From NCBI RefSeq assembly GCF_010915705.1, contig NZ_JAAIKE010000001.1:558001-622000 (forward strand): 64,000 bases of DNA, read 5' to 3'. The notes under the pieces were generated by a model that saw only the letters and a list, made by a program, of their open reading frames with translations, was not told where the DNA came from and did no database searches. The position numbers and the translations under genes were made by a program. Source of the DNA: Pseudotabrizicola algicola. Its GTDB lineage: Bacteria; Pseudomonadota; Alphaproteobacteria; Rhodobacterales; Rhodobacteraceae. Each line of letters opens with the position of its first letter. Position 1 is the first letter of the stretch. Shown piece after piece: positions 17,727-27,672 of this stretch.

Positions 17727-17755
17727 TCACTAGCCCGAAGTGCCGGAGTTGTCAA
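17727..17755 (-). promoter_or_regulatory. Putative bamA promoter
   Basis: Consensus -35 TTGACA (17755-17750, minus strand), 17-base spacer, weak -10 TAGTGA. The 11-bp palindrome AACAATTTGTT (17710-17720) lies between it and the bamA start, where an operator would sit. No experimental support. Confidence 0.4.
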
Positions 17756-17839
17756 AGCGTTCAGGGGCAATTATCGCCGCAGGGCCGGTGCCTTGTGGCC
17801 GCGTTGCAAAGGCGGCGCGAAGGGGGGATACTGCCCGCC

Positions 17840-17977
17840 CTAGTAGCCGACGATGGCCGTGCCAAGGAACGCGCCCGCCAACAGACCCGCCACCACCGTG
17901 CCGAGCGTGAATATCCGGTCGGCGTTCAGCCAGACCAGAAACGACAGCCCGCGATAGCCTTGAATCACCAGTTGCAT
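17840..17977 (-). CDS. 45-aa predicted membrane protein between rseP and bamA
   Basis: ATG at 17977, TAG at 17840-17842. AAGGGG lies seven bases before the ATG. The protein starts MQLVIQGYRGLSFLVWLNAD and then has one Gly/Ala/Val/Leu-rich hydrophobic stretch of about 20 residues (TLGTVVAGLLAGAFLGTAIV) ending GY. I do not recognise it. Its position, same strand, 64 bases after rseP and 147 before bamA, and its good ribosome site and uninterrupted hydrophobic segment argue that it is real. It is short enough to be missed by many gene finders. Confidence 0.55.
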   Translation of the reverse strand: MQLVIQGYRGLSFLVWLNADRIFTLGTVVAGLLAGAFLGTAIVGY

Positions 17978-18041
17978 GGCGCATCCCCTTGTCTCATCCT
18001 TCGGGGATAGCCAGAAAATACGGCCTGATTATGGCATCTGC

Positions 18042-19379
18042 TCAGGGGCAGAACAGATCATTGGTCAGCGCAAAGACCATCAGCGACAGCAAAAGCGCCA
18101 GCCCCACCATCATCATCAGTTGCAGCGCCCTGTCCGACGGCGGCTTGCCCGTCACCGCCTCATAGGCGTGAAACACCAGATGCCCGCCGTCCAGCACAGG
18201 GATCGGGAACAGGTTCATCAACCCAACCGCCACCGACAGCATGGCGATGAACCAGATAAAGCTCTCCGCACCCTGACTGGCCGCCGCACCCGAGCTTTCG
18301 GCAATCCCGATGGGGCCCCGCAGGTTGCAACTGGAAATCGCGCCGGTGACCATGTGGTAAAGCCCCGAAAGCGAGGTGGTCGCGATCATCCATGTCTGGC
18401 TGCCCGCAATCCCCACCGCCTCCAGCGGGCCGGGGGTGCGCACCACGGGCTCAAACCCGATGCCGCCCGTCAGGCCGATCAGCCAGCGCGTTTCAAACCC
18501 GCCCGCCGCGCGCGGAATGTCCATGCGGCGCGGGGTCAGCGTGGCGTCAAACACCTCGCCGCCGCGCCACACCGTCAACCGCAAATCGCGCCCGTCCGAG
18601 TCGCCCACAATCGCGCGCAACTCGGAAAAGGCGTAGATCGGCGTGCCATCCACCGCCAGCACCACATCGCCCGCCTGCAAGCCCGCCGCAAAGGCCGCCG
18701 TCTGCGGTTGCACCCCGCCTGCCAGCGGCGGGAACGGGAACGGCCCGTCAAAGGCCACCTGCCGACCGTCGCGTTCGACCAGATAGGCCACAGTCTCGCT
18801 TGGGGGCAAAGTCTCGGCCACCGACACAAGCGTGCTCAGGTCCGGCGTCGGCTGGCCCGCCAGTTCCAGCACGCGGTCCCCCGCTTGCAGGGTCTGGCCC
18901 TCATAGGGCAAGGACGGCACCTGCCCCACCACCGCCTCCTGCGTCGCCACCCCGCGCACCAGAACCATGCCGGTAAAGATCGCCAGAGCCATCGCGAAAT
19001 TGAACGCAGGCCCCGCCGCCACCGTCAGCGCCCGCGCCCACAAGGGCGCGCCATGCATGGTGCGCCGCCGCTCTGCCGCCGAAAGCCCGTCAATCGCCGC
19101 GCCATCCTTGCCGGAGGCCGCGTTGGAATCGCCCAGAAACTTCACATAACCGCCAAAGGGCAGCGCCGCGACCTGCCAGCGGGTGCCGTGCCGGTCGACC
19201 CGCGAAAACAGGATCGGCCCGAAGCCAAGGCTGAACACCTCGGCATGGATGCCCGTCCAGCGCCCCACGATGTAATGGCCGTATTCATGCACCGCCACGA
19301 TGATCGACAGCGCAACCACAAAGGCGATCACCGTCCAGACCAGACCGCCAAAGCTCGGAACAAGACCAATCAGATCCAA
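18042..19379 (-). CDS. rseP: RIP metalloprotease RseP (site-2 protease)
   Basis: 445 aa. Inner-membrane zinc protease that cuts anti-sigma factors and leftover signal peptides inside the membrane. HEYGH in the first helix (about 31-35) gives two zinc ligands and the Glu base; the third ligand is in PVLDGGHLVF near the C-terminus. Two tandem PDZ domains (about 125-300), e.g. SLPYEGQTLQAGDRVLELAG and FAAGLQAGDVVLAVDG, gate substrate entry. Neighbours dxr and bamA are the usual ones. 56 bases follow dxr. Confidence 0.96.
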   Translation of the reverse strand: MDLIGLVPSFGGLVWTVIAFVVALSIIVAVHEYGHYIVGRWTGIHAEVFSLGFGPILFSRVDRHGTRWQVAALPFGGYVKFLGDSNAASGKDGAAIDGLSAAERRRTMHGAPLWARALTVAAGPAFNFAMALAIFTGMVLVRGVATQEAVVGQVPSLPYEGQTLQAGDRVLELAGQPTPDLSTLVSVAETLPPSETVAYLVERDGRQVAFDGPFPFPPLAGGVQPQTAAFAAGLQAGDVVLAVDGTPIYAFSELRAIVGDSDGRDLRLTVWRGGEVFDATLTPRRMDIPRAAGGFETRWLIGLTGGIGFEPVVRTPGPLEAVGIAGSQTWMIATTSLSGLYHMVTGAISSCNLRGPIGIAESSGAAASQGAESFIWFIAMLSVAVGLMNLFPIPVLDGGHLVFHAYEAVTGKPPSDRALQLMMMVGLALLLSLMVFALTNDLFCP

Positions 19380-19435
19380 GGGATATCCTTTGTGTCAAAG
19401 CCGCAGACGGCCAATTGTTTCAGGTTCGGTCCGGC

Positions 19436-20620
19436 TCAGCGTCGCGCGGCGAGCGCTGCCGCCGCCTCGCTGGCACGCACCCGCGCAAGATGGTCTGCGC
19501 CAAGGATGTCCTCAAGGGTCATCGCGTCAGTTTCAAGGCACATCTCCGGCATCATGCGGGCAAGCGTGTCTTCGACCACGCCCGCCATGTCCATAAAGCC
19601 GATGCGCCCTTCCAGAAAACGGTCCAGCGCGATTTCCTTGGCCGCGTTGAACGCCGCCCCCGCCAGCCCCCGCGCTTCCATCACCTCGCGGCACAGACGC
19701 AGCGCCGGATAGCGCTCAAGATCGGGGGCTCGAAAGCTCAGCGTCGCGATCTGCGCCAGATCGAGCCGCGCCACCGGCAGCGGCGCCCGCGCGGGCCAGT
19801 TCAGCGCATAGCCGATGGAATGGCGCATATCGGGCGCACCCATATGGGCCATGATCGCCCCGTCCTGAAAGCCGACCAGCGAATGGATCAGGCTCTCGGG
19901 GTGGATGATCACCTCGATCTGCTCGGGGCGCACACCGAAAAACTCGCGCGTTTCGATGACTTCCAGCGCCTTGTTGAACATCGAGGCGGAATCGATGGTA
20001 ATGCGCTGCCCCATCGCCCAGTTCGGATGCGCCAAAGCCTCCTTCACCGTGGCCTGCGCCAGCGCCTCCAGCGGCCAGTCCCGCAAGGCCCCCCCCGATG
20101 CGGTCAGGATGATCCGCTCGACCGCCGCAATATCCTCGCCCACCAAGGCCTGATAAATCGCGGAATGCTCGGAATCCACCGGCAAGATCTGCGCGTCATG
20201 TCGCGCCGCCGTCGCCATCAGCAAAGGTCCGGCGGTCACCAGACTTTCCTTGTTGGCCAGCGCCAGCGCCCGCCCGTGGCGCAGCGCCCGCAGCCCCGGC
20301 ACCAGACCCGCCGCACCGACGATCGCGCTCATGACCCAATCGGCGGGGCGGTCTGCCGCCTCGGCAATCGCGGCATCGCCTGCGGCAACCTCGACACCCG
20401 TTCCGGCGAGCGCGTCCCGCAGCGCGGGCAGGCAGGAGTCGTCCGCGCAAACCGCGACCTCGGGGCGCAAGACCCGCGCCATCTCCGCAAGGCGCGCCAC
20501 ATTGCGACCGCCCGTCAGCGCCACGGTGCGGAAGGTCTGCGCCCCGCCCGCGCGGCAGATCAGGTCATAGGTGCTTTCCCCGACAGACCCCGTGGCCCCG
20601 AAGATCGAAATGCTGCGCAT
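19436..20620 (-). CDS. dxr: 1-deoxy-D-xylulose-5-phosphate reductoisomerase
   Basis: 394 aa. Second step of the MEP isoprenoid pathway: DXP to MEP with NADPH. Rossmann motif ISIFGATGSVGEST at the N-terminus; metal/substrate motifs DSEHSAIYQ, TASGGALRDWP, HPNWAMGQRITIDSASMFNK and HPESLIHSLV. Full length. Four bases after cdsA; supplies the isoprenoid made into undecaprenyl diphosphate by UppS two genes upstream. Confidence 0.97.
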   Translation of the reverse strand: MRSISIFGATGSVGESTYDLICRAGGAQTFRTVALTGGRNVARLAEMARVLRPEVAVCADDSCLPALRDALAGTGVEVAAGDAAIAEAADRPADWVMSAIVGAAGLVPGLRALRHGRALALANKESLVTAGPLLMATAARHDAQILPVDSEHSAIYQALVGEDIAAVERIILTASGGALRDWPLEALAQATVKEALAHPNWAMGQRITIDSASMFNKALEVIETREFFGVRPEQIEVIIHPESLIHSLVGFQDGAIMAHMGAPDMRHSIGYALNWPARAPLPVARLDLAQIATLSFRAPDLERYPALRLCREVMEARGLAGAAFNAAKEIALDRFLEGRIGFMDMAGVVEDTLARMMPEMCLETDAMTLEDILGADHLARVRASEAAAALAARR

Positions 20621-20624
20621 GGCC

Positions 20625-21421
20625 TTACCCCCCCAACGGCGCGGGCATCGGCAAGGACGTGAACAGCCCCAGCAGCATGATCAGCACCACGGCCCCGATC
20701 ATCGCGTCGAAACGGTCCAGAAACCCGCCATGACCGGGGATCAGCGCCGAGGAATCCTTGACCCCGGACCGCCGCTTGATCCAGCTTTCGGCAATGTCGC
20801 CCATCTGCCCCGCAAGCGCGACAAAAGGCGCCAGCGCCACCGCGAGCCAGGGCGCATGGCCCGTCGCCACGAAAACCAGCGATACCGCGATTGCCCCCAC
20901 CCAGCCCGCAACCGTGCCGGACCATGTCTTTTTCGGGCTGATCGCGGGCCAGAACTTCGGCCCGCCCACCAGTCGGCCGACGAAATATCCCATCACATCC
21001 GAAACGATCACAATGGCCACGATCCACAGGATCGCGGGCACCCCGGGGCTGCGCAACTCGATCAGCCCGTAGCCCGCCACCATGATCGCAATGCCGTAGA
21101 CCGTGGCGATCCGGCGGTCCCTGCGCGGCGTCAGCGCCAGCGCCAGCCCCGGCAGGATCAGCAGCGTCGTCGCCAGATCATCGCGAAACAGTTCGGCCCC
21201 CGCCAGACAGGCCGCCGCGACCAGCCCCATCGCCACGGGCGTGCGCCTGCGACCGGGCGCGGTCATGTTGGCAAGCTCCCAATACATGACGCCGGTCAGC
21301 GCGATCACCATGAGCGAGAACGGCAAGCCGCCGAGCCACAATTCGCCCGCACCGATCGCCAGCATGAACAGCGCCGAAATCGCGCGCTTCTTCAGGTCTC
21401 CCCAGCGGGCAATCGCCTCTG

Positions 21422-21425
<4 letters not shown>
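20625..21425 (-). CDS. cdsA: Phosphatidate cytidylyltransferase
   Basis: 266 aa from ATG 21425, which overlaps the uppS stop (ATGA). Makes CDP-diacylglycerol for phospholipid synthesis. About seven membrane helices; the family signature near the C-terminus is present (SWIKRRSGVKDSSALIPGHG, then GFLDRFD). A longer reading to 21512 would run into uppS and is rejected. Inner membrane. Confidence 0.95.
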
Positions 21426-22162
<737 letters not shown>

Positions 22163-22243
22163 GCCCTGTCCCTTTTTGCAAAATTCTCCGGGACCATTGC
22201 CCGGAGCCAAAACAAGATATGCGCGCGCCGGATCAGCCCGCCG

Positions 22244-22807
22244 TCAGACCTGCATGATCTCGGCTTGCTTGCCTTCAAGAGTCTGGTCCACCATCTTGAT
22301 GAACTTGTCGGTCATCTCCTGAACTTCGGATTCCCAGAACTTGACGTCGTCTTCCGACAGGCCGTCCGCCTTGGCCTTCTTGATCTGGTCCATCCCGTCA
22401 CGGCGCAGGTTGCGCACCGCCACCCGCGCATGTTCGGCATAGGAGGCCGCCACCTTGGTCAGCTCCTTGCGGCGCTGCTCGTTCAGCTCGGGGATCGGCA
22501 GCATGATGATGGTGCCGTTGGTCTGCGGGTTGATGCCGAGGCCCGACTCGCGGATCGCCTTTTCCACCTTGTTGACCATGCCCTTGTCCCAGACGTTGAT
22601 CGTCACCATCCGCGGCTCCGGCACGTTGACGGTGCCAAGCTGGTTGATCGGCGTCATCTGGCCATAGGCATCCACCTGGATCGGCTCCAGCATCGAGCCC
22701 GACGCACGCCCCGTGCGCAAACTGGCAAATTCGGTGCGCAGCGCGTTGATCGCGCCTTCCATGCGGCGGGAAAGATCGTCGGTATCCAGTTCGAAATCGT
22801 CAGCCAT
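22244..22807 (-). CDS. frr: Ribosome recycling factor
   Basis: 187 aa. Splits post-termination ribosomes with EF-G. The two-domain tRNA-mimic shape is implied by the family wording [32 protein letters not shown] and the helical C-terminus with [12 protein letters not shown]. Full length, close to the 185 aa of E. coli. Lies between pyrH and uppS on the same strand, the common bacterial arrangement. Confidence 0.97.
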   Translation of the reverse strand: MADDFELDTDDLSRRMEGAINALRTEFASLRTGRASGSMLEPIQVDAYGQMTPINQLGTVNVPEPRMVTINVWDKGMVNKVEKAIRESGLGINPQTNGTIIMLPIPELNEQRRKELTKVAASYAEHARVAVRNLRRDGMDQIKKAKADGLSEDDVKFWESEVQEMTDKFIKMVDQTLEGKQAEIMQV

Positions 22808-22944
22808 CGTCTCGTTCCTTCGTCAGCGCCGCGCGGGCCTTGGCCCCGTCCGGCGTTTTTCCTGTCTATATGCGATGCGGGGCCAAGGGTATAGCCCCTG
22901 CCCGCCGCTTCGGTCCGCGCGCGGACATGCGCCCTGCCGCGCCG

Positions 22945-23679
22945 TCAGTCATGCACGATGGTATAGGTGCCGCGCCCCGCCATGATCCCCTTGAACCCGC
23001 CGGGCTCGGACAGGGCAAAGACCACCAGCGGCATCCGGTTGTCGCGGCAGAGCGCGATGGCGCTGGCGTCCATCACCTTGAGATTGCGCTGCAGCACATC
23101 ATCATAGGAAATGTCGCCATAGCGCTTGGCATCGGGGTTGGTCTTGGGATCGCTGTCATAGATGCCATCGACATTCTTGCCCATAAAGATCGCCTCGCAG
23201 GCCATTTCCGAGGCGCGCAGCGCGGCAGCGGTGTCGGTGGTGAAATAGGGGTTTCCGGTGCCGGCGGCAAAGATGCAGACCCGCTTCTTCTCAAGGTGGC
23301 GCACGGCGCGGCGGCGGATATAGGGCTCGCAGACCTGATCCATCGGAATGGCGCTGATGACGCGGGTGAAGACCCCCAGCGATTCGAGCGCGGCCTGCAT
23401 GGCCAGAGCGTTCATCACCGTGGCGAGCATGCCCATGTAATCGGCGGTCGTGCGCTCCATCCCCTGCGCCGAGCCTTGCAAGCCCCTGAAAATATTGCCG
23501 CCCCCGATCACCATGCAGATCTCGACCCCGAGATCGTGCACTGCCTTGATCTCGCGCGCGACCCGTTCCACCGTGGGGGGATGCAAGCCATAGGCCTGAT
23601 CGCCCATCAGCGCTTCGCCCGAGATCTTCAGCATCACGCGATTGTATTTCACACCGCTTTCCTGGGCCGCTGTTGTCAT
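22945..23679 (-). CDS. pyrH: UMP kinase
   Basis: 244 aa from ATG 23679 with AAGGAAAG upstream. Phosphorylates UMP to UDP. Amino-acid-kinase fold: [58 protein letters not shown] and [14 protein letters not shown]. First gene of the cluster on this strand; rpsB-tsf, often found upstream of pyrH, are not here: miaA is divergent instead. Confidence 0.97.
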   Translation of the reverse strand: MTTAAQESGVKYNRVMLKISGEALMGDQAYGLHPPTVERVAREIKAVHDLGVEICMVIGGGNIFRGLQGSAQGMERTTADYMGMLATVMNALAMQAALESLGVFTRVISAIPMDQVCEPYIRRRAVRHLEKKRVCIFAAGTGNPYFTTDTAAALRASEMACEAIFMGKNVDGIYDSDPKTNPDAKRYGDISYDDVLQRNLKVMDASAIALCRDNRMPLVVFALSEPGGFKGIMAGRGTYTIVHD

Positions 23680-23722
23680 GGGCTTTCCTTGTCTGACTGG
23701 TTTTGCGATTGGACTGCCGCGC

Positions 23723-23751
23723 AAAATGTCGCAAAACGGCAGCGGGTTCAA
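23723..23751 (-). promoter_or_regulatory. Putative promoter of pyrH-frr
   Basis: TTGAAC (23751-23746), 17-base spacer, CATTTT (23728-23723) on the minus strand, about 45 bases before the pyrH ATG. Confidence 0.35.
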
Positions 23752-23771
23752 CCTGTGACTGGCGGAGGAGC

Positions 23772-23823
23772 GGGGGGTTTCACACCCCCCGCACCCCCCG
23801 TGGGATATTTAAGGACAGAAAAT
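23772..23823 (+). repeat. Dispersed extragenic element, copy 2 (supplies the miaA ribosome site)
   Basis: Six-G / six-C hairpin with loop TTTCACA, a second C-run, then GTGGGATATTTAAGGACAG and AAAAT directly joined to the miaA ATG. AAGGA in the element is the only Shine-Dalgarno sequence, eight bases before the ATG. Confidence 0.65.
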
Positions 23824-24684
23824 ATGCTGACTCAGATATCGCGCGATGCACCCGTCCTGATCGCGGGGCCGACCGCCAGCGGCAAATCGGCGCTGGCGAT
23901 GGAACTTGCCGCGCGCGACGGGCGGGTGATCGTCAATGCCGATGCGCTGCAGGTCTATAGCTGCTGGCGGCTGCTCACCGCGCGTCCCTCGGCGGCGGAA
24001 GAGGCGGCGGCGCCCCATGCGCTGTATGGCCATGTCGGGCGCGATCAGCCCTATTCGGTGGGGCACTGGCTGCGCGAGGTTTCCGGCCTTCTGGACCGGC
24101 CCGTGGTGATCGTGGGGGGGACCGGACTTTATTTTCTGGCGCTGACCGAAGGGCTGGCCGAGGTGCCGCAGATTCCGCACGAAGTGCGGGCGGCGGGCGA
24201 TGCGCTGCGCCTGTCCGATCCCGGCGCGATGGTGGCGGCGCTCGATGCGCCCACGGCGGCGCGGATCGATCTGGCCAACCCTGCGCGTGTGCAGCGCGCC
24301 TGGGAAGTGCTGACGGCGACCGGACGCGGGCTTGCCGAATGGCAGGCCGCGACCCCTGCCCCGCTGGTGCCACGCTGGGCGGCAGAGGCGCTGGTGCTGC
24401 GGCCCGAGGTGGACTGGCTCAACCGCCGCATCGACCGGCGGTTTGACCAGATGATGGCCGGGGGCGCGCTGGAGGAAGTGCGCGCCGAGGCCCCCTATTG
24501 GCAACCCGACCGCCCCTCGGCCCGCGCGATCGGCGCGCCGGAACTGATCGCGCATCTGCGCGGACAGCTTCCGCTGGCCGAGGCGGTGGCGGCGGCAAAA
24601 CTGGCCAGCCGCCAATATGCCAAGCGCCAGCGCACCTGGTTTCGCAGCCGGATGCGCGACTGGACCGCGCTGTCGCTGCCCTGA
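23824..24684 (+). CDS. miaA: tRNA dimethylallyltransferase
   Basis: 286 aa. Adds a dimethylallyl group to A37 of tRNAs reading UNN codons. P-loop [11 protein letters not shown] at about residues 15-25; substrate loop NADALQVYS (usually DSxQxY); [14 protein letters not shown]; and [10 protein letters not shown] at the C-terminus. It is shorter than E. coli MiaA (316 aa) but typical of this order. Its ribosome site lies in a repeated extragenic element. Divergent from pyrH. Confidence 0.94.
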   Translation: MLTQISRDAPVLIAGPTASGKSALAMELAARDGRVIVNADALQVYSCWRLLTARPSAAEEAAAPHALYGHVGRDQPYSVGHWLREVSGLLDRPVVIVGGTGLYFLALTEGLAEVPQIPHEVRAAGDALRLSDPGAMVAALDAPTAARIDLANPARVQRAWEVLTATGRGLAEWQAATPAPLVPRWAAEALVLRPEVDWLNRRIDRRFDQMMAGGALEEVRAEAPYWQPDRPSARAIGAPELIAHLRGQLPLAEAVAAAKLASRQYAKRQRTWFRSRMRDWTALSLP

Positions 24685-24702
24685 GCCTCCGGGCGATGCA
24701 AC

Positions 24703-24735
24703 TTATCCACAGGGGGCGCTTTGTTCTGTGGAGAA
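24703..24735. promoter_or_regulatory. Inverted pair of DnaA-box-like 9-mers
   Basis: TTATCCACA (24703-24711) matches the DnaA box exactly; TGTGGAGAA (24727-24735) is the inverted box with one mismatch. With the flanking bases, TTATCCACAG and CTGTGGAGAA form a 9/10 inverted repeat over a 14-base loop, between miaA and the AraC-type gene. Confidence 0.4.
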
Positions 24736-24805
24736 GGTCATAATTCTGCTTGGGTTGCGGGCGATGGGCTGCTTATCTGGCGGCATGGACAGCAAGCAGG
24801 ATGCC

Positions 24806-25603
24806 ATGAATACCCCTCGCGCCCTATCGCAACTGCGTGTCACCGCCATTCCGCGCCTTGCCTCGGGCGGACGCTGGCGGGTGGAGGCGATGCGCGCGAT
24901 CTCCGAGCCGATGTTCCTGTGGTTCACCAAGGGACAGGGGCGGATCACCATAGCCGGTGTGACGCGGGGCTATACGGCCCATAATGCGGTGTTCATCCCC
25001 GCAGGCGTGATGCACGGCTTCGAGGTGGGGCCGCAAGTCTTTGGCACCGCCGTGTTTTTCGGGCGTGACACCGACGTGACCCTGCCCGAGACGCCGCAGC
25101 ACCTGCGCATCCGCGAAGTGCATGCGCAGCAGGAAATCAACGTGATTCTCGATTCGCTCCAGCGCGAGATGGAGAGCGACATCCCCGCCCATGACCGCGC
25201 GACGCGCCATTACCTTGGCCTGCTCAGCGTCTGGCTGGAGCGGCAGGCGGTCAAGGCCGCGCCCGAAACCCCCAAGCCCGATGCCGCCCGCCGCCTTGTC
25301 GCACGCTACACCGCCCTGATGGAGCGTGAGTTCCGCAACGGCACCGGGGTGGGCGAATTCGCCGCCGCCCTCGGCGTGACACCCACCCATCTGACGCGCT
25401 GCTGCCGCATCGCCTGCGGCCGCTCTGCCATTGAAGTGTTGCAGGACCGCCGCATCTTCGAGGCGCGCCGCTTGCTGGCCGAGACCAAGCTGCCCGTGGC
25501 CCGCATCGGCGAGGCGCTCGGCTTCACCTCGGCCGCCTATTTCACCCGCTCGTTCCAGCACCTGACCGGACGCTCGCCCACCGCCTTCCGGCGCGAGATC
25601 TAG
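24806..25603 (+). CDS. AraC-family transcriptional regulator
   Basis: 265 aa from ATG 24806 (AGCAGG six bases upstream); ATG 24785 is an alternative. An N-terminal cupin-like sensor (about 1-110, FIPAGVMHGFEVGPQVFGTA) is followed by a C-terminal AraC domain with two helix-turn-helix units (about 170-265): FAAALGVTPTHLTRCCRIAC and LPVARIGEALGFTSAAYFTR then SFQHLTGRSPTAFRREI. Ligand unknown. It precedes the peptide-type ABC importer on the same strand, separated by its own terminator and 247 bases, so control of that importer is a reasonable guess. Confidence 0.92.
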   Translation: MNTPRALSQLRVTAIPRLASGGRWRVEAMRAISEPMFLWFTKGQGRITIAGVTRGYTAHNAVFIPAGVMHGFEVGPQVFGTAVFFGRDTDVTLPETPQHLRIREVHAQQEINVILDSLQREMESDIPAHDRATRHYLGLLSVWLERQAVKAAPETPKPDAARRLVARYTALMEREFRNGTGVGEFAAALGVTPTHLTRCCRIACGRSAIEVLQDRRIFEARRLLAETKLPVARIGEALGFTSAAYFTRSFQHLTGRSPTAFRREI

Positions 25604-25661
25604 GCCGCGCATCCTGCCGCCCCGACCCCGCATCCCCTGCCGCGCATCGCATGCCGGCAGC

Positions 25662-25681
25662 GCCCCGCTCTGGGGCTTTTT
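25662..25681 (+). terminator. Rho-independent terminator of the AraC-type gene
   Basis: GCCCC, loop GCTCT, GGGGC, then TTTTT. Confidence 0.75.
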
Positions 25682-25928
25682 GCCGTGGTTCTGGTAAAAA
25701 ATCCCGAACGGCGGTCGACGCCATGTCGCATTTGCTGCACAATAGGACGACTTCGGGCGTTGACGCGAAGGCCAAAGTATTGCGCAATGGCGACAACGTC
25801 CCGGTGCATTTTCGCGGTCGGCTTTCGCACAGACCGGGCAAGAAAAGACTGGCCGTGCCGTCATTGGCATAGGCCGGCGCAATCGTGAAAAACGAAACAA
25901 GATGGCTTGACCATCAGGGAGACAAAAG
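25682..25928 (+). promoter_or_regulatory. Upstream region of the peptide ABC importer operon
   Basis: Together with the terminator just before it, this fills the 325-base gap between the AraC-type gene and the binding-protein gene. I see a possible -35 TTGACG at 25760-25765 without a convincing -10, and a good ribosome site (GGGAGA) before the ATG at 25929. No repeat, RNA gene or short ORF stands out. It is somewhat less GC-rich than its surroundings, as expected of a promoter region. Confidence 0.35.
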
Positions 25929-27557
25929 ATGACCGACAAGACGAAGACGCTGCACCCGGCTGCGACCATGCTGGCGAGCGAGGCCCGCGCGGGCAAGCTC
26001 AGCCGCCGCGAGTTTCTCTCGCGCGCCACAGCCCTCGGCGTGACCGCCCCCGCCGCCTACGCCCTGCTGGGGCTGGAGGCTCCGGCACAGGCGCAGGCCG
26101 CCAGCACCGGCGGCATCCTGCGCGTCGGCATGGAGGTGAAGGCCCAGAAAGACCCGCGCACCGCCGACTGGCCGCATATCGCCAACGTCTATCGCGGCTG
26201 GCTGGAATATCTGGTGCAATATAACCCCGACGGCAGTTTCGAAGGCCGCCTGCTCGAAAGCTGGGAAGCCAACGAGGACGCCACGCAGTATACGCTCAAG
26301 GTGCGCCCCGGCGTCACCTGGAACAATGGCGACGCCTTCACCGCCGATGATGTGGTGCGCATGTTCACCCGCTGGACCGATGGCTCGGTCGAGGGCAATG
26401 CGATGGCCTCGCGCTTCCTTGGCCTTGTCGATGAAAACACCAAATCGCTGCGCGATGGCGCGGTGGTCAAGGTCGATGACATGACGGTGCAACTGGTGAT
26501 GTCGATGTCCGACGTCGCGGTCATCGCAAACCTTGCCGACTATCCGGCCGCTGTCACCCATGCCTCTTACGTCGACGGCTCCGATCCTTCGGCCAATCCG
26601 ATCGGCACCGGCCCCTATCTGCCGCGCGAAGTCGCGGTCGGCCAGCGCGCCATTCTGGCCCGCAACGAAGGCCACACCTGGTGGGGCGGCACCGTGCCGC
26701 TGGATGAAATCCACTACATCGACTTCGGCACCGACCCCGCCGCGATGGTCGCGCTTGCCGGATCGGACGAGATCGACTGCAACTACGAATCCACCGGCGA
26801 GTTCATCGACGTGCTGGACGGTCTGGGCTGGAACAAGCTGGAGGCGGTTACCGCCTCGACCATCGTCATGCGCATGAACTCGGCCAATGGCGATCTTTAC
26901 AAGGACAAGTCGGTGCGTCAGGCCATCCAGAAAGCCGTCGATCCGGCGGTCATTCTGGAACTGGGCTACAACGGCCTTGGCACCACGGCGGAAAACCACC
27001 ACGCCTGCCCGGTCCACCCCGAATATGCCGAAATTCCGAAGCAGGTGATCGATCCCGCCGGTCTGAAACCCGCGCTGGAAGCCGCTGGCCTCGCCGATGC
27101 CGAATTCGAGCTGATCTCTCTCGATGACGGCTGGGAAGCGGCCTCGACCGATGCCGTCGCCGCGCAATTGCGCGACGCGGGCGCCAATATCAAGCGCACG
27201 GTGATGCCGGGCTCGACCTTCTGGAACGACTGGCAGAAATACCCGTTCTCCTCGACCACTTGGAACCACCGTCCGCTGGCCGTGCAGAATATGAGCCTTG
27301 CCTACACCTCCACCGGCTCGTGGAACGAAACCGGCATGGCCAACCCCGAGTTCGACGCCGCGATGACCAAGGCGCTCTCGCTCGCCGATGCCGATGCCCG
27401 GCGTGAGGTGATGGTGACCCTGCAAACCATCCTGCAAGACGAAGGCTACATCATCCAGCCCTTCTGGCGCTCGCTCTATCGCCATGCGCGGCCGGGCGTG
27501 AACATCGACATGCACCCGTCGTTCGAACACCACCACTACAAGTGGTCGCTGGCCTGA
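25929..27557 (+). CDS. Peptide-type ABC transporter, Tat-exported substrate-binding protein (SBP_bac_5)
   Basis: 542 aa. Twin-arginine signal: [13 protein letters not shown] with RR at 26-27, hydrophobic stretch, and likely cleavage after AQA near residue 57. So it is exported folded, which is less common for this family than Sec export. The mature protein has cluster 5 wording ([22 protein letters not shown] reads here as [20 protein letters not shown]) and GTGPYLP. It would capture oligopeptides, opines or similar and deliver them to the permeases downstream. First gene of a four-gene operon (SBP, two permeases, fused ATPase). The substrate cannot be inferred. Confidence 0.93.
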   Translation: MTDKTKTLHPAATMLASEARAGKLSRREFLSRATALGVTAPAAYALLGLEAPAQAQAASTGGILRVGMEVKAQKDPRTADWPHIANVYRGWLEYLVQYNPDGSFEGRLLESWEANEDATQYTLKVRPGVTWNNGDAFTADDVVRMFTRWTDGSVEGNAMASRFLGLVDENTKSLRDGAVVKVDDMTVQLVMSMSDVAVIANLADYPAAVTHASYVDGSDPSANPIGTGPYLPREVAVGQRAILARNEGHTWWGGTVPLDEIHYIDFGTDPAAMVALAGSDEIDCNYESTGEFIDVLDGLGWNKLEAVTASTIVMRMNSANGDLYKDKSVRQAIQKAVDPAVILELGYNGLGTTAENHHACPVHPEYAEIPKQVIDPAGLKPALEAAGLADAEFELISLDDGWEAASTDAVAAQLRDAGANIKRTVMPGSTFWNDWQKYPFSSTTWNHRPLAVQNMSLAYTSTGSWNETGMANPEFDAAMTKALSLADADARREVMVTLQTILQDEGYIIQPFWRSLYRHARPGVNIDMHPSFEHHHYKWSLA

Positions 27558-27672
27558 TCCGGCCATCAGGGGGGCTGCGGCAGCGCCGCGGCCCCTGCCA
27601 CCCGTCCACCCTGCCCCCCGCCGCTCCTGATGCACCCACCCTTTGCCCCCATCGCAAGGGAAGGAATTAGAC

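Noticed and set aside
24703-24735. DnaA boxes as a replication origin
   Set aside because: Only two boxes, no AT-rich unwinding region, no dnaA, hemE, parAB or repABC genes nearby.
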